Shown here piece after piece: positions 35,390-44,004 of a DNA stretch of 64,000 nucleotides; within the stretch, counting starts at the first letter, position 1, and each line of letters opens with the position of its first letter. A program made the translations under genes and the position numbers. Location: NCBI GenBank assembly GCA_023444095.1, contig JAEZRP010000022.1:248001-312000 (forward strand). Reading direction: 5' to 3'. A model generated the notes under the pieces. It saw nothing but the letters and a program-made list of their open reading frames with translations, searched no databases and was not told where the DNA came from. The DNA is from Bacillota bacterium. Its GTDB lineage: Bacteria > Bacillota > Clostridia > Christensenellales > Aristaeellaceae.

Positions 35390-35824
35390 ATGGCAAAACT
35401 GAAGTTTGCGACAACGGCAACCTGCGAGACCGCAACAAGAGCCGCTGTGCGCGCGCGGCAATTCCAGATCATCATAGACGAACCCAGCTCTTTGGGCGGT
35501 ACCGATAACGGGCCCAACCCCGTGGAGTACGTATTGGCAGCCCTGTCAGGGTGTTTGAATGTGGTCGCGCATGTGGTCGCGTCCGAAATGGGTTTTACAC
35601 TCAATAATCTTACGATAGAGGCGGAAGGCGATCTGGACCCGGCGCGCTTCATGGGGAAATCGTTTCAGGAGCGCGCAGGATATCAGGAAATCCGTGTGAA
35701 ACTCAAGCCCGATGCCGACGCCGATGCGGCCACGCTTGCAAAATGGCTGAACGCGGTCATCGACCGTTGCCCCGTCAGCGACAATCTGAAAAACGCAACG
35801 CCAGTATCGATCACGCTCGGGTGA
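35390..35824 (+). CDS. OsmC/YhfA-family protein
   Basis: A 144-aa peroxide-reductase-fold protein. The two OsmC cysteines are in LAALSGCLNVVAHVVA and DRCPVSDNL. Members reduce organic hydroperoxides or bind persulfides; the YhfA branch is less well defined. ATG 35390 follows GAAAGGA. It is divergent from the SDR gene and only 5 bases upstream of the flavodoxin-fold reductase, so the pair probably serves oxidative or electrophile stress. Confidence 0.86.
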   Translation: MAKLKFATTATCETATRAAVRARQFQIIIDEPSSLGGTDNGPNPVEYVLAALSGCLNVVAHVVASEMGFTLNNLTIEAEGDLDPARFMGKSFQERAGYQEIRVKLKPDADADAATLAKWLNAVIDRCPVSDNLKNATPVSITLG

Positions 35825-35829
35825 AACAG

Positions 35830-36474
35830 ATGAAGAAGTTATTATATATCATCGCAAATTCGAAAGCCGAAGAGCTCTCATCCTGCCGTACCGTCAGCAG
35901 AAGTCTGGTGAATGCGATTGTAGCGCGCGATCCGAGTATCATCACAGAAGAACTGAACTTATACGAAAACCATATCCCGCAGTTGAAAGGGTGTTACTTT
36001 CAAAGCAGAAGCGCGATCGTCGATTCGCAAAGCAGGGGCAACCTAAGCCCCGAGGAACAGAACGAAGTCGCATTGATTGAACAGCTGTGCGATCAGTTCA
36101 AGGCGGCGGATATCTACATCCTGGCCGCGCCCATGTGGAGCCTTTCATTTCCCGCTCCGGTCAAGGAATATCTGGATTGTATCATCCAAACCGGAAAGAC
36201 GATCGAAATCAAAAAAGATATGCCGCACGGGCTACTGAATGACAAGCATCGGATCTTCATCTATGTACAGTCATCCGGCGCAAACGTGCCTTGGATTCTG
36301 AAAAGCGCCCTCAACAAAGGGCTGAATTATGTGCAGGACATCATGGCGTTTTTGGGGATAGAGACATGCAAGGAACTGTTGGTCGACGGAACGGGCACTT
36401 CCGAAGCCGATCGGCAAAGCGCGATCCGGAAGGCGACCGAAGAAATTGAGCCGCTGGTGGAAAAGCTGTTTTAA
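35830..36474 (+). CDS. FMN-dependent NADH-azoreductase (AzoR-like)
   Basis: A 214-aa flavodoxin-fold reductase. The flavin loop is ANSKAEELSSCRTVSRSLV, APMWSLSFPAPVKEYLDC is the AzoR signature region, and YVQSSGANVPWI is the second loop. It reduces quinones, azo dyes or nitro compounds with NAD(P)H. The ATG at 35830 lacks a strong site; an in-frame GTG at 35821 overlaps the OsmC stop and would couple translation. Confidence 0.85.
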   Translation: MKKLLYIIANSKAEELSSCRTVSRSLVNAIVARDPSIITEELNLYENHIPQLKGCYFQSRSAIVDSQSRGNLSPEEQNEVALIEQLCDQFKAADIYILAAPMWSLSFPAPVKEYLDCIIQTGKTIEIKKDMPHGLLNDKHRIFIYVQSSGANVPWILKSALNKGLNYVQDIMAFLGIETCKELLVDGTGTSEADRQSAIRKATEEIEPLVEKLF

Positions 36475-36850
36475 CGAATCGGGGCCATCCAAGCTCAGGC
36501 CGTGGGCGTTGGTCCGCTCATGTAAGGATGCGCCGCCCGCACCCGGCAAAACCGCGCACGAATGTCGACGCTCGTTGGCGAAAAGAAGGCTCACCGCTTG
36601 CGGCGGGCCTTCTTGGTTTCCCCGAAAATTTGCCTTGTAAATCAGGTTTTTGCCGCCTATTTGCAGGCGTCCACGGGCGCGCTCAAACGGAACATTTTAC
36701 CGTGGGTGAACAGCGGCAAAGCGTACACAAGAATCTCCCAAAGACACCGTGCAATCTTGGATGATGCACCCACCCTTCACGACGGGAAAGCATGGAATTT
36801 GCGCCTTTGCGCAACTTACGTCCCATATACGCAACTTGCCCCCGAATCCA
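36475..36850. other. Gene-free stretch after the azoreductase gene
   Basis: Holds only the azoreductase terminator. Short frames on both strands lack ribosome binding sites and recognisable motifs. Confidence 0.6.
36583..36614 (+). terminator. Terminator after the azoreductase gene
   Basis: AAGAAGGC (36583-36590) pairs with GCCTTCTT (36607-36614), with a small inner stem, then GGTTTCCC. Confidence 0.65.
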
Positions 36851-36879
36851 TTGAGCCGCGCGCAGGGATGTACTATACT
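36851..36879 (+). promoter_or_regulatory. Promoter for the membrane hydrolase gene
   Basis: TTGAGC (36851-36856), 17 bp, TATACT (36874-36879). Confidence 0.6.
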
Positions 36880-36911
36880 GCTCCCATGACAGACGAAAGG
36901 GAGTATCGTTC

Positions 36912-38216
36912 ATGCCTGGAATCATTACTTTGATCGTCGCGCTCGTCGCGCAGGTCGCTCTTCTTGTTGTTCGGATGACAACCAAAAACTGGCAGCCCAG
37001 GGCAACGCATTTCATCCGGATCGCCGCGTTCCTCACGTTTTCGGTGATGATGCTGACCGGGGTTTATTGGTGGGGATTTCGCTGGATGGGTTTGTTCTTG
37101 CTGCTGACCGTTCTGGCCGTTTTCAGCGTCGTCTATTTTGTGAGACGCGCGAAAAGGGAAAGGCAGTATCGGGGACTCCGCGTCGTTTTTTCCTTTCTCA
37201 GCGGATGTCTGCTCTTCTCCTTTTGCATCCTGCCCGGCGTCCTGTTTCCGCAGTTCCAGGAAGTCGCGCCCACCGGCTCCTTTGATGTGGCGACGAAAAG
37301 CATAACCCTTGTGGACGAATCGCGCGCCGACCCGTTTTCCGAGTCGGGCGAAAGCCGGAAGCTCACCGTGCAGTTCTGGTATCCCGCTGCGTCTGGAGAC
37401 ACGGAACCCTTTCCATTGATCGTGTTTTCTCACGGGGCATTTGGCTTTCGCGGCAGCAACCTATCCACGTTTGAAGACCTCGCCAGCAACGGATATGTCG
37501 TTTGCAGCATCGACCACAGCCACCATTCCTTTTTTGCCCGGCATACGGACGGAAGCAGCACGCTGGTCAATCCGGACTTTCTGAACGACGCGGTCAATAT
37601 CACCAACGGCGCGTATGACGAAGGGGTCTCTTATGAAAAAACCCACGAATGGCTGGCGTTGCGCACCGCGGATATGAATTTTGTCCTCGACGAGCTGCTC
37701 CATCACGAGAGCGGGCAGATACCGGATGACGTATCGACCCTCATTGACGCGGACAAAATCGGGCTGGCCGGACATTCGCTCGGCGGCGCAACGGCTGCGA
37801 GTTTGGGCAGGGAGCGTCCGGATGTGGACGCCGTGGCCGTGCTCGACGGCACCATGTTTGGCGAGGAAGTCGCGTTTGAGAACGGAAGCGCAATCCTGAA
37901 CGAAACCCCCTACCCCGTTCCCCTTCTGAACCTGTACAACGAAAGCCATTCCGACGACGCGCAGGCGCAGGGCTTGTCTTATGATAATCTTTCTGCCAGC
38001 GCAAATGCCGTGGAGGCGTATGACGTGGTGATTCGCGGTTCCGGGCATCTCAATTTTACCGACCTTCCGCTTTTTTCCCCGGCGCTGGCGCGCGTGCTGG
38101 GCACCGGAGAGGTAGACAGCCGGTACTGCATTGAAACGATGAACCAAATTGTGCTGCAATTTTTCAACCATACGCTGAAGGGCGGCGCGGGCCTGAATCT
38201 GCAACCGATCTATTGA
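36912..38216 (+). CDS. Membrane-anchored alpha/beta hydrolase (PAF-acetylhydrolase/dienelactone hydrolase-like)
   Basis: A 434-aa protein. Four hydrophobic helices fill residues about 1-120, then comes an alpha/beta hydrolase domain. The nucleophile elbow is GLAGHSLGGATAAS, the oxyanion region VFSHGAFGFRG, and the catalytic histidine probably lies in RGSGHLNF. It likely cleaves an ester at the membrane surface; the lipid or short-chain ester substrate is not known. AAGGGAG lies 8 bases before the ATG. It forms its own transcription unit. Confidence 0.8.
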   Translation: MPGIITLIVALVAQVALLVVRMTTKNWQPRATHFIRIAAFLTFSVMMLTGVYWWGFRWMGLFLLLTVLAVFSVVYFVRRAKRERQYRGLRVVFSFLSGCLLFSFCILPGVLFPQFQEVAPTGSFDVATKSITLVDESRADPFSESGESRKLTVQFWYPAASGDTEPFPLIVFSHGAFGFRGSNLSTFEDLASNGYVVCSIDHSHHSFFARHTDGSSTLVNPDFLNDAVNITNGAYDEGVSYEKTHEWLALRTADMNFVLDELLHHESGQIPDDVSTLIDADKIGLAGHSLGGATAASLGRERPDVDAVAVLDGTMFGEEVAFENGSAILNETPYPVPLLNLYNESHSDDAQAQGLSYDNLSASANAVEAYDVVIRGSGHLNFTDLPLFSPALARVLGTGEVDSRYCIETMNQIVLQFFNHTLKGGAGLNLQPIY

Positions 38217-38241
38217 AGGCGGGGTCCAGGCATCCTGAGGC

Positions 38242-38272
38242 ATGGGATGGGCTTGTTCAAACGCCATCCCAT
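38242..38272 (+). terminator. Probable terminator after the hydrolase gene
   Basis: A 9-bp stem ATGGGATGG/CCATCCCAT with a 13-base loop, followed by AGCTTCTT. Confidence 0.55.
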
Positions 38273-38363
38273 AGCTTCTTCGACCATGATCCCGGCTTTT
38301 TCGTCACGGCTTGAGAAATTACATTTGCGTTCTCAGATTGTGCTCGATGGCGCAACCCGTTTC

Positions 38364-38400
38364 TGCTATAATCGTGTGATGGATGGATGATCCATCACAC
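38364..38400 (+). promoter_or_regulatory. LytTR-gene promoter with a long palindrome over the start site
   Basis: Extended -10 TGC-TATAAT (38364-38372) is followed at once by a perfect 11-5-11 inverted repeat (38374-38384 with 38390-38400, arm GTGTGATGGAT). It could be an operator or a hairpin at the 5' end of the mRNA. Confidence 0.65.
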
Positions 38401-38478
38401 AGCTGCGGCCAATGACGCGTGTTTGAACGACAGGGTTCCCAGGCGTCATCGGTCGCGGCAAGCGAAGAAGGTGGCGCT

Positions 38479-38925
38479 TTGAAGGTTACAGTCAGGAAGA
38501 TCGGCAGAGAGGCGGACGAACAGGTCGTCGTCCATTGCTACGAGGTCAACGAGGAGGTCAGGAGCATCGTCCGGTTTGTGAAATCCGCCGGGGCGACGCT
38601 GGCCGGATATATCGAGGAACGCGTGAGCCAGATCGCCCTGCAGGATATCCTCTATGTGGAGGCCGTCGACAGCAGGGTGTTCGCCTATACCGCAAAAAAG
38701 ACATACGAACTCAAATGCAAGCTGTATGAGTTTGAAGCGGCGCATGAGGGCAGGAAGTTTTTTCGGTGCTCAAAATCCTTTATCATCAACCTGATGAAAG
38801 TGGATCACGTGCGCCCCATTCTCAACGGCAGGTTCTCGGCGACCATGTTCAACGCGGAGGAAGTCATCATTTCCCGGCAGTATGTGCCGGAACTGAAAAA
38901 ACGATTGCTGGGTGAAGAGGCATGA
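38479..38925 (+). CDS. LytTR-domain DNA-binding regulator
   Basis: A 148-aa protein consisting mainly of a LytTR domain (ALQDILYVEAVDSRVFAYTAKKTYELKCKLYEFE...FFRCSKSFIINLMKVDHV) with no receiver domain. The start is taken as TTG 38479, which sits behind AGAAGG; an in-frame GTG at 38419 would add a weakly supported leader. It overlaps the DUF3021 gene by 4 bases, a recurrent pair in Firmicutes in which the membrane protein is thought to restrain the regulator. Confidence 0.85.
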   Translation: MKVTVRKIGREADEQVVVHCYEVNEEVRSIVRFVKSAGATLAGYIEERVSQIALQDILYVEAVDSRVFAYTAKKTYELKCKLYEFEAAHEGRKFFRCSKSFIINLMKVDHVRPILNGRFSATMFNAEEVIISRQYVPELKKRLLGEEA

Positions 38926-39350
38926 GCCTGAAAGCTTTTTTGAAACGCTGCCTGATGGAGTACTTTATCATTACGACGTGTGTGACGGCGGCCATCGCCA
39001 TCCTGGGGATGCGCCTGGATCCCGAAGCAAAGTTCGGCTATGAGGCATATTATTCGCCCCTCCTTTTTGGCCTGGTGAGCCTTGTGCCCTCCTTCGCCAC
39101 ATACTCGCGCAAGGAGCTGACGTTTCGCCAGGCGCTGGTTCGCAAACTTCTTCACTTCGCTCTTTTGGAAACGATGCTGATCGCGTTCGGACACTGGGGC
39201 GGGATTCTGCACGGCGCCTGGGATACGGCTTCTTTTGCGCTTGCCGTTTTGATCGTCGATCTTGCCGTCAATTTGATCAGCTGGCATTTGGACAGCAGGG
39301 AGGCAAGCGAAATCAATCAAACGCTAAAGGCGCTGCAGGGGAGAAAATAG
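38922..39350 (+). CDS. DUF3021 membrane protein
   Basis: A 142-aa protein with four hydrophobic helices (about residues 13-30, 43-60, 74-92, 100-118) and a charged tail. DUF3021 proteins are usually encoded right after a stand-alone LytTR gene and probably work as its membrane-bound inhibitor or sensor. ATGA overlap with the regulator supports this. Confidence 0.85.
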   Translation: MSLKAFLKRCLMEYFIITTCVTAAIAILGMRLDPEAKFGYEAYYSPLLFGLVSLVPSFATYSRKELTFRQALVRKLLHFALLETMLIAFGHWGGILHGAWDTASFALAVLIVDLAVNLISWHLDSREASEINQTLKALQGRK

Positions 39351-39542
39351 ACCCTTCCTTGCGGGAATCGTCAGTCCGCTTCAGAGATGTGTCGATGCGC
39401 GACGCCTTCTGCCCAAAATGCGGAGGCGATTGCTCCCGAAAACACCCGCTTGTATTTCTCAAGGCCACTTTGATCCGGTCGGTCGCCGCACCATACGAAA
39501 ATCCATCCTTGCGGGTGCGTCCCGGCCTCCGGGATTTCCATA
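39351..39542. other. Gene-free stretch before the diguanylate cyclase promoter
   Basis: An 82-codon frame (39359-39607) has one CPKCGGDC cysteine knot but no ribosome binding site, and it runs through the promoter of the next gene; I do not call it. No riboswitch was recognised. Confidence 0.5.
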
Positions 39543-39571
39543 TTGAAAAACGCGACGGAAAATGCTATACT
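39543..39571 (+). promoter_or_regulatory. Promoter for the diguanylate cyclase gene
   Basis: TTGAAA (39543-39548), 17 bp, extended TGC-TATACT (39566-39571). The leader is about 65 bases. Confidence 0.72.
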
Positions 39572-39643
39572 TACTTGAGGTTGGTCATACCGTCCACGGG
39601 CGTGTAACCATCTCCCGCGCGCGGCAAACACGGACCAGCCAAT

Positions 39644-40957
39644 ATGAGGCAGCACGAATGTGAAAGATTGAGACGGAAACAGATGGAAACATTTCACACC
39701 ATGGAAAACGAAATTCCGGAAAATACTTGGCGCGAATATCTCGCCAGCAAGGAATTCAAAGAGAATTTGGTTTCCCACAATATTCGCAAAGGAAAGCTGC
39801 TGGCAGTCATTGTCATTTCACTGGAGTCCGTCATTGCATCCATCGCCATCATCTCTTTCCTCTTAAAAGTGAACAATACATTCTTATATTCCGTATATCT
39901 TGCAATGTACTTGCTCATGATCACCGCCAACATCGGATATTTGCTTTTGATTGGCCGTTACCAAAGAGGAAAAATGCGGATCGATACCATGTATCTGTTT
40001 AATATACTCTACATAACCATGATCATGGTATGGGGAAGTATGATTTCTCTGATGGATCAGAAATTATACGGACAAATTATGGTGTACATGGTAAATATGA
40101 TCGTTTGCTCCATCCTTTATTATTTGGACAAAAAAGCAATGATCATTCCGTATCTGGTCTCCACCGTGCTTCTCATCGTCGCGCTTCCATTTTTTCAAAC
40201 CTCAGTGAACATATTAATCGGACATTATGTAAACGTGGCGATTTTTGTCACCATCTCGTGGACAATTTCGCGAATCATATACCGCAGCCATTGCAGCAAT
40301 TATGTCGTCAATCGGGCGATGCAGCAAGCGAATTTGCTGCTCGAAAAAGAGATCCAGAAGAATACCACCATGAACATGAGACTTTCGATTGCGAACGCGC
40401 AATTGACGGAGCTGGCGCTGGTGGACGACCTGACCAAGCTTCCCAACCGCCGAGGGTTTCGCGCTTTTATCGATCACAGGATTTCCAATTTTTCCGAAGC
40501 GCAGCAGGTCTCCGTCATTATGATCGATATCGACTACTTTAAACAATACAATGATCTTTACGGTCACGAGAACGGAGATAAAGCACTGGTCGCGGTTGCC
40601 GATAGCCTGAAAGAGTCGCTCAACAGCCCGAACCACATAGCGGTTCGCTGGGGTGGCGAGGAGTTCATCTATGCCGCCTTCGACACGAGCCAGGAAGATA
40701 TCATTTTGATCGCGAACGCCATCCGGAAAAGGATCCTTGATCTGAAGATACCGAACCACAGCTCGACGACGAATCCTTATCTCACCATCAGCATGGGAAC
40801 CTGCACCGCCAATCCATCCGAGACAAACGATATTGAAGCCTTCATACAGCGGGCTGACGCGGCGCTCTATGTGGCAAAGAAACATGGGAGGAACAGCGTC
40901 GCGACTTCCTTCCCTGACGAAATCGTTCTTTGCGAGGACGAAGCGGATCCATCGTGA
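39644..40957 (+). CDS. Membrane diguanylate cyclase (GGDEF)
   Basis: A 437-aa protein with six hydrophobic helices (residues about 50-225), a short coiled coil and a C-terminal GGDEF domain. The active site is GGEEF at 337-341, with metal-binding DIDYFKQYND and DDLTKLPNRRGF, so it should make cyclic di-GMP. No RxxD inhibitory site is placed before GGEEF. In-frame ATG codons at 39644 and 39683 are both possible; neither has a strong site. The membrane part may sense an unknown signal. Confidence 0.9.
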   Translation: MRQHECERLRRKQMETFHTMENEIPENTWREYLASKEFKENLVSHNIRKGKLLAVIVISLESVIASIAIISFLLKVNNTFLYSVYLAMYLLMITANIGYLLLIGRYQRGKMRIDTMYLFNILYITMIMVWGSMISLMDQKLYGQIMVYMVNMIVCSILYYLDKKAMIIPYLVSTVLLIVALPFFQTSVNILIGHYVNVAIFVTISWTISRIIYRSHCSNYVVNRAMQQANLLLEKEIQKNTTMNMRLSIANAQLTELALVDDLTKLPNRRGFRAFIDHRISNFSEAQQVSVIMIDIDYFKQYNDLYGHENGDKALVAVADSLKESLNSPNHIAVRWGGEEFIYAAFDTSQEDIILIANAIRKRILDLKIPNHSSTTNPYLTISMGTCTANPSETNDIEAFIQRADAALYVAKKHGRNSVATSFPDEIVLCEDEADPS

Positions 40958-41097
40958 TCGCCGGTTTTGAAAGCGTCACCGAATCGAGGATCGACGCACA
41001 CCCCCTTCTGCGGCGACGCTTCTGGCTTCTTCGTTCCTGACATGACGGTTTCGTCGCTCGCAACCTCGCCGGAAGCGGTTGCCTCGTCCCTTCCCTC

Positions 41098-41126
41098 TTG
41101 CCCGCGCGATCCGGGTGTGATATACT
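41098..41126 (+). promoter_or_regulatory. Promoter for the ParB-like gene
   Basis: TTGCCC (41098-41103), 17 bp, TATACT (41121-41126). The start is near 41133. Confidence 0.55.
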
Positions 41127-41160
41127 GCATATCGAGAATGGAATGCGTGTGGTGTCCTTC

Positions 41161-41775
41161 ATGAAAATCATCCGGGCGGAAACAAATGATACGGACCTCT
41201 TTTCTGTACAGGAACTGAGCCACGGGGCATGTTGTTTTTTTACCGAAGACCGAAAATCCAGGTATTTTTTTGAGATCAAAGGGCGCGAGGCGACGCTTTT
41301 CACGAACACCGAACAGTACATCCGTGAGGCAATCGATGCGTTTTTGTTTTATTCGGGCTTTCTTACGTCCGTTCAGGGCGCGGACGGGAAGACGTTAGCG
41401 ACAAGAACGCCAAACGAGCCATATCTCTGTGAGGTCTCGAAAATACAGCCAAGCCAGTTTTATGTCAATCAGAAAAAGCTCGAAAACTGCAAAAAGTGGA
41501 TCAAAAGCCACGAGGATATTACCATACCGATCGTGCGGAAAGATGGCAAAACCATTTCGCTCGACGGACATACAAGGCTGAGGGCCGCCCTCGATCTGGG
41601 CTATCCATCCGTGTATGTCTATCTGAGCGACTATGACGAAACCATTTTTCATTTCGTGGAGGAAGCGGTCAGGCGTGGAATCGATTCCGCTGCCGATATG
41701 GAACTCGTGAGCGAGGAGGACTACAAACTCAAATGGGATCGGTTCTGCGACGACTTGTTTGAAAGGCTGCCGTAA
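41161..41775 (+). CDS. ParB/Srx-fold domain protein
   Basis: A 204-aa protein. The middle part (about residues 105-165) looks like a ParB/sulfiredoxin nuclease-type fold: VNQKKLENCKKWIKSHEDITIPIVRKDGKTISLDGHTRLRAALDLG, with the G-H-T-R motif. No helix-turn-helix of a partition ParB is seen, so it is not a chromosome-segregation protein. GHTR-type folds can be ATP/CTP-dependent enzymes or serine kinases. In-frame ATG 41143 is an alternative start. The function is unknown. Confidence 0.72.
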   Translation: MKIIRAETNDTDLFSVQELSHGACCFFTEDRKSRYFFEIKGREATLFTNTEQYIREAIDAFLFYSGFLTSVQGADGKTLATRTPNEPYLCEVSKIQPSQFYVNQKKLENCKKWIKSHEDITIPIVRKDGKTISLDGHTRLRAALDLGYPSVYVYLSDYDETIFHFVEEAVRRGIDSAADMELVSEEDYKLKWDRFCDDLFERLP

Positions 41776-41814
41776 CGCGCGCGCATTGGAAAATACGTTC
41801 TTCTCACCGAAGGG

Positions 41815-41924
41815 GCCGGGAATTCCCGGCATCCCGGGGGGAGCAAGGACGGCGAAGGCCGATGCGCCTGGTTGAAATGATCCCGGACCTCAATTTCATC
41901 AGAAGGGTGACAGCGTATACGCTG
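41815..41924. promoter_or_regulatory. Two perfect palindromes upstream of the permease pair
   Basis: GCCGGGAATTCCCGGC (41815-41830) and CAGCGTATACGCTG (41911-41924). The second ends 10 bases before the ATG at 41935 and touches the ribosome binding site, so it could be an operator or a translational hairpin. Confidence 0.45.
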
Positions 41925-41934
41925 AAGGAAAGAC

Positions 41935-42411
41935 ATGTTTCCCTATATCCTGTACGGCCTCGCCATCGCGGCCCTGTCGGTGTCGTTTTTCAAGGACCGC
42001 GCCAAGACCAAAATGGCGCTTCGGAAGGCATGGAAGGCGTTTGAAAACATACTGCCGCAGCTTCTCTCCATCCTGATCCTGATCGGCCTGGCGCTGGCCA
42101 TCCTGAGTCCGGAGACGATCACGAAGCTGCTCGGAACGAGTTCGGGCATCTTGGGCGTGCTGGCGGCGGCGGTCATCGGGTCGATCACGCTGATTCCGGG
42201 ATTTGTCGCCTTTCCGCTGGCCGCCGCGCTTTTGAAAAGCGGGGCCGGCACCGCGCAGATCGCGGCGTTCGTATCCACGCTGATGATGGTGGGGATCGTC
42301 ACCCTGCCGCTTGAGAGGAAGACGTTCGGAAGGCGCGCGACGATCGTCCGGAACGTCTCTGCCTTTGTGTTTTCGCTGGTTGCGGCATTTGTGATCGGGG
42401 TGGTGCTATAA
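41935..42411 (+). CDS. COG0701-type permease, N-terminal-half protein
   Basis: A 158-aa protein with four to five helices. ENILPQLLSILILIGLALAIL and GSITLIPGFVAFPLAAALLKSGAGTAQIAAFVSTLMMVG match one half of the ArsP/SO_0444-type permease fold. The C-x-C motif of the arsenic-island permease is absent. GAAGGAAAGAC precedes the ATG. The next gene starts directly after its stop, and together they probably form one transporter from two chains. The substrate is unknown. Confidence 0.8.
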   Translation: MFPYILYGLAIAALSVSFFKDRAKTKMALRKAWKAFENILPQLLSILILIGLALAILSPETITKLLGTSSGILGVLAAAVIGSITLIPGFVAFPLAAALLKSGAGTAQIAAFVSTLMMVGIVTLPLERKTFGRRATIVRNVSAFVFSLVAAFVIGVVL

Positions 42412-42951
42412 ATGAAGGCCTTTTTGAAGCGCTACAGCGTGTTCCTGCTTCTGGCGCTGGTCAATGTCGCCGCCGGGCTGGCCATGCCGGAAATCGGCTT
42501 AAAATCCATGGAGCTCACCCGGCGGAACCTGATCGAGATGCTGTCGGTCATCCCGCCGATCTTCGTGCTGCTGGGCCTGCTCGACGTATGGGTGGACCGG
42601 GCGACGATGGTCAGATACACCGGAAAGGGGTCCGGCATCAAGGGCGTGCTCCTTGCGTTTCTGATGGGCTCCGCCGCCGCGGGCCCATTGTATGCGGCGT
42701 TCCCCGTCGCGGGAGTCATGCTGAAGAAGGGAAGCAGCCTGAAAAATGTGTTCATCTTCATCGGCGCGTGGTCGACGACGAAGATTCCGCTTTTGACCTT
42801 CGAGGCAACCAGCCTCGGCTTCCCCTTCATGCTGGTGCGGCTGGGGCTCAGCATCGTGGGGATCCTTTTGATTGCCGCGGTCACGCAGAAATCGCTGAAC
42901 CGCGCGCAGCAAGACGAGATTTATGAGATCCACCAGTCTCAACAGCCATAG
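42412..42951 (+). CDS. COG0701-type permease, C-terminal-half protein
   Basis: A 179-aa membrane protein with five helices: MLSVIPPIFVLLGLLDVWV and LMGSAAAGPLYAAFPVAGVMLKKGSSLKNVFIFIGAWSTTKIP match the other half of the permease fold. It starts at the base after the previous stop, which implies equal expression. It converges with vanS across a 33-base gap. Confidence 0.8.
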   Translation: MKAFLKRYSVFLLLALVNVAAGLAMPEIGLKSMELTRRNLIEMLSVIPPIFVLLGLLDVWVDRATMVRYTGKGSGIKGVLLAFLMGSAAAGPLYAAFPVAGVMLKKGSSLKNVFIFIGAWSTTKIPLLTFEATSLGFPFMLVRLGLSIVGILLIAAVTQKSLNRAQQDEIYEIHQSQQP

Positions 42952-42984
42952 GCAGCCATCGAGGCGTTGAAGGATCGCCTCCGA

Positions 42985-44004
42985 TCATCCTCCTTGCCTT
43001 TGCGGAATGGACACGGCAAAGACCGTTGCCGCCGCGTCGCTTTTGACCGATACGCTTCCGCCGTGCGCTTCGACGATCTCCTTCGCGATGGCGAGCCCCA
43101 GCCCGGCGCCGCCCGTCTTTGTGGCGCGCGAGGCGTCGAGCCGGTAGAACTTTTCGAAGATGACCTCCTGCTTTTGCTTCGGGATCGGATCGCCGCGGTT
43201 TTCAAACCGGATCTCGGTCCCGTCCGGATTCTGGCGCGCGGAAACTGAAATCTCCGTATTCTCATAGCTGTAGGCGGCGGCGTTTTTCAGGATGTTGTTG
43301 AAGACGCGGGCCAGCTTGTCCGAATCCCCGCGCAGGATAAGGCCCTCTTCGCAGGACACGCGGATGCGCTTGCCCTGCGGAAGCAGGATCGGATAAAACT
43401 CGTCCGCCAGCTGCTCCAGCATGAATTTGAGCTTGATCCGCTCCTCGTTGAGCGTCATGGTCTGGAGGTTGAAGCGGATGATTTCAAAAAGCTCCCCGAT
43501 GAGCCCTTCCAGCCTGTACGCCTTGTCGAGCGCGATGCCGACATACTTCGCGCGCGCTTCCGGCGCGAGCTCCGGCGATTCCTCCAATAGATTGAGATAT
43601 GCGATGACGGACGCGAGGGGCGTCTTGAGATCGTGCGCGAGGTAGGTAATGAGGTCGCTCTTGCGCTGCATCTCCGTCTCCGCCAATGTCCCGGCGCGCT
43701 CCGCCTCCGCTTTCGCCTCGAGATACAGCGCGTGCTGCGCCAGGAAGGTCCGGTACGCGCTCACAACGCCGACCAGCGAAACGAGCAGCATGCCCAGAAG
43801 ACCGAAGCCCAGCAGAACGCTCCGGCTGAGCCACCTGCCCGCGACCAGCCCGCCGATCAGTCCCGCGACAAAATCCAGCAGCGCGCCGTTGAACATGGTG
43901 TCGAACACCCAAAGCACGACCAAAACCGCGGTCATGATGAGAAACGCGGTCACAAGGCATTTGCGCAGAAATTTCCGTTCATCATTTTTCAAGCTTATAT
44001 CCAA
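42985..44004 (-). CDS. vanS: VanS-type sensor histidine kinase
   Basis: A 339-aa membrane kinase with two N-terminal helices (about residues 14-34 and 60-82). The phosphorylated H124 lies in ITYLAHDLKTPLASVIAYLN, and the NILKNAAAYS N-box and GGAGLGLAIAKEIVEAHGG G-box follow. MQRKSDLITYLAHD and LDKAYRLEGLIGELFEI closely resemble VanS of VanA-type clusters. It should sense glycopeptide or wall damage and phosphorylate VanR. It overlaps vanR by 23 bases and ends the operon. The extracellular loop between the helices is short. Confidence 0.92.
   Translation of the reverse strand: MDISLKNDERKFLRKCLVTAFLIMTAVLVVLWVFDTMFNGALLDFVAGLIGGLVAGRWLSRSVLLGFGLLGMLLVSLVGVVSAYRTFLAQHALYLEAKAEAERAGTLAETEMQRKSDLITYLAHDLKTPLASVIAYLNLLEESPELAPEARAKYVGIALDKAYRLEGLIGELFEIIRFNLQTMTLNEERIKLKFMLEQLADEFYPILLPQGKRIRVSCEEGLILRGDSDKLARVFNNILKNAAAYSYENTEISVSARQNPDGTEIRFENRGDPIPKQKQEVIFEKFYRLDASRATKTGGAGLGLAIAKEIVEAHGGSVSVKSDAAATVFAVSIPQRQGG

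Noticed and set aside
39351..39643. Cyclic di-GMP riboswitch upstream of the GGDEF gene
   Set aside because: Looked for the conserved GEMM core and tetraloop receptor; none is present.
41776..41934. Metal or cobalamin riboswitch before the split permease
   Set aside because: No recognisable box or conserved core; only two short palindromes are supported.
42952..42984. Terminator between vanS and the permease pair
   Set aside because: GAGGCG/CGCCTC can pair, but the stem is short, partly inside vanS and lacks a T run.
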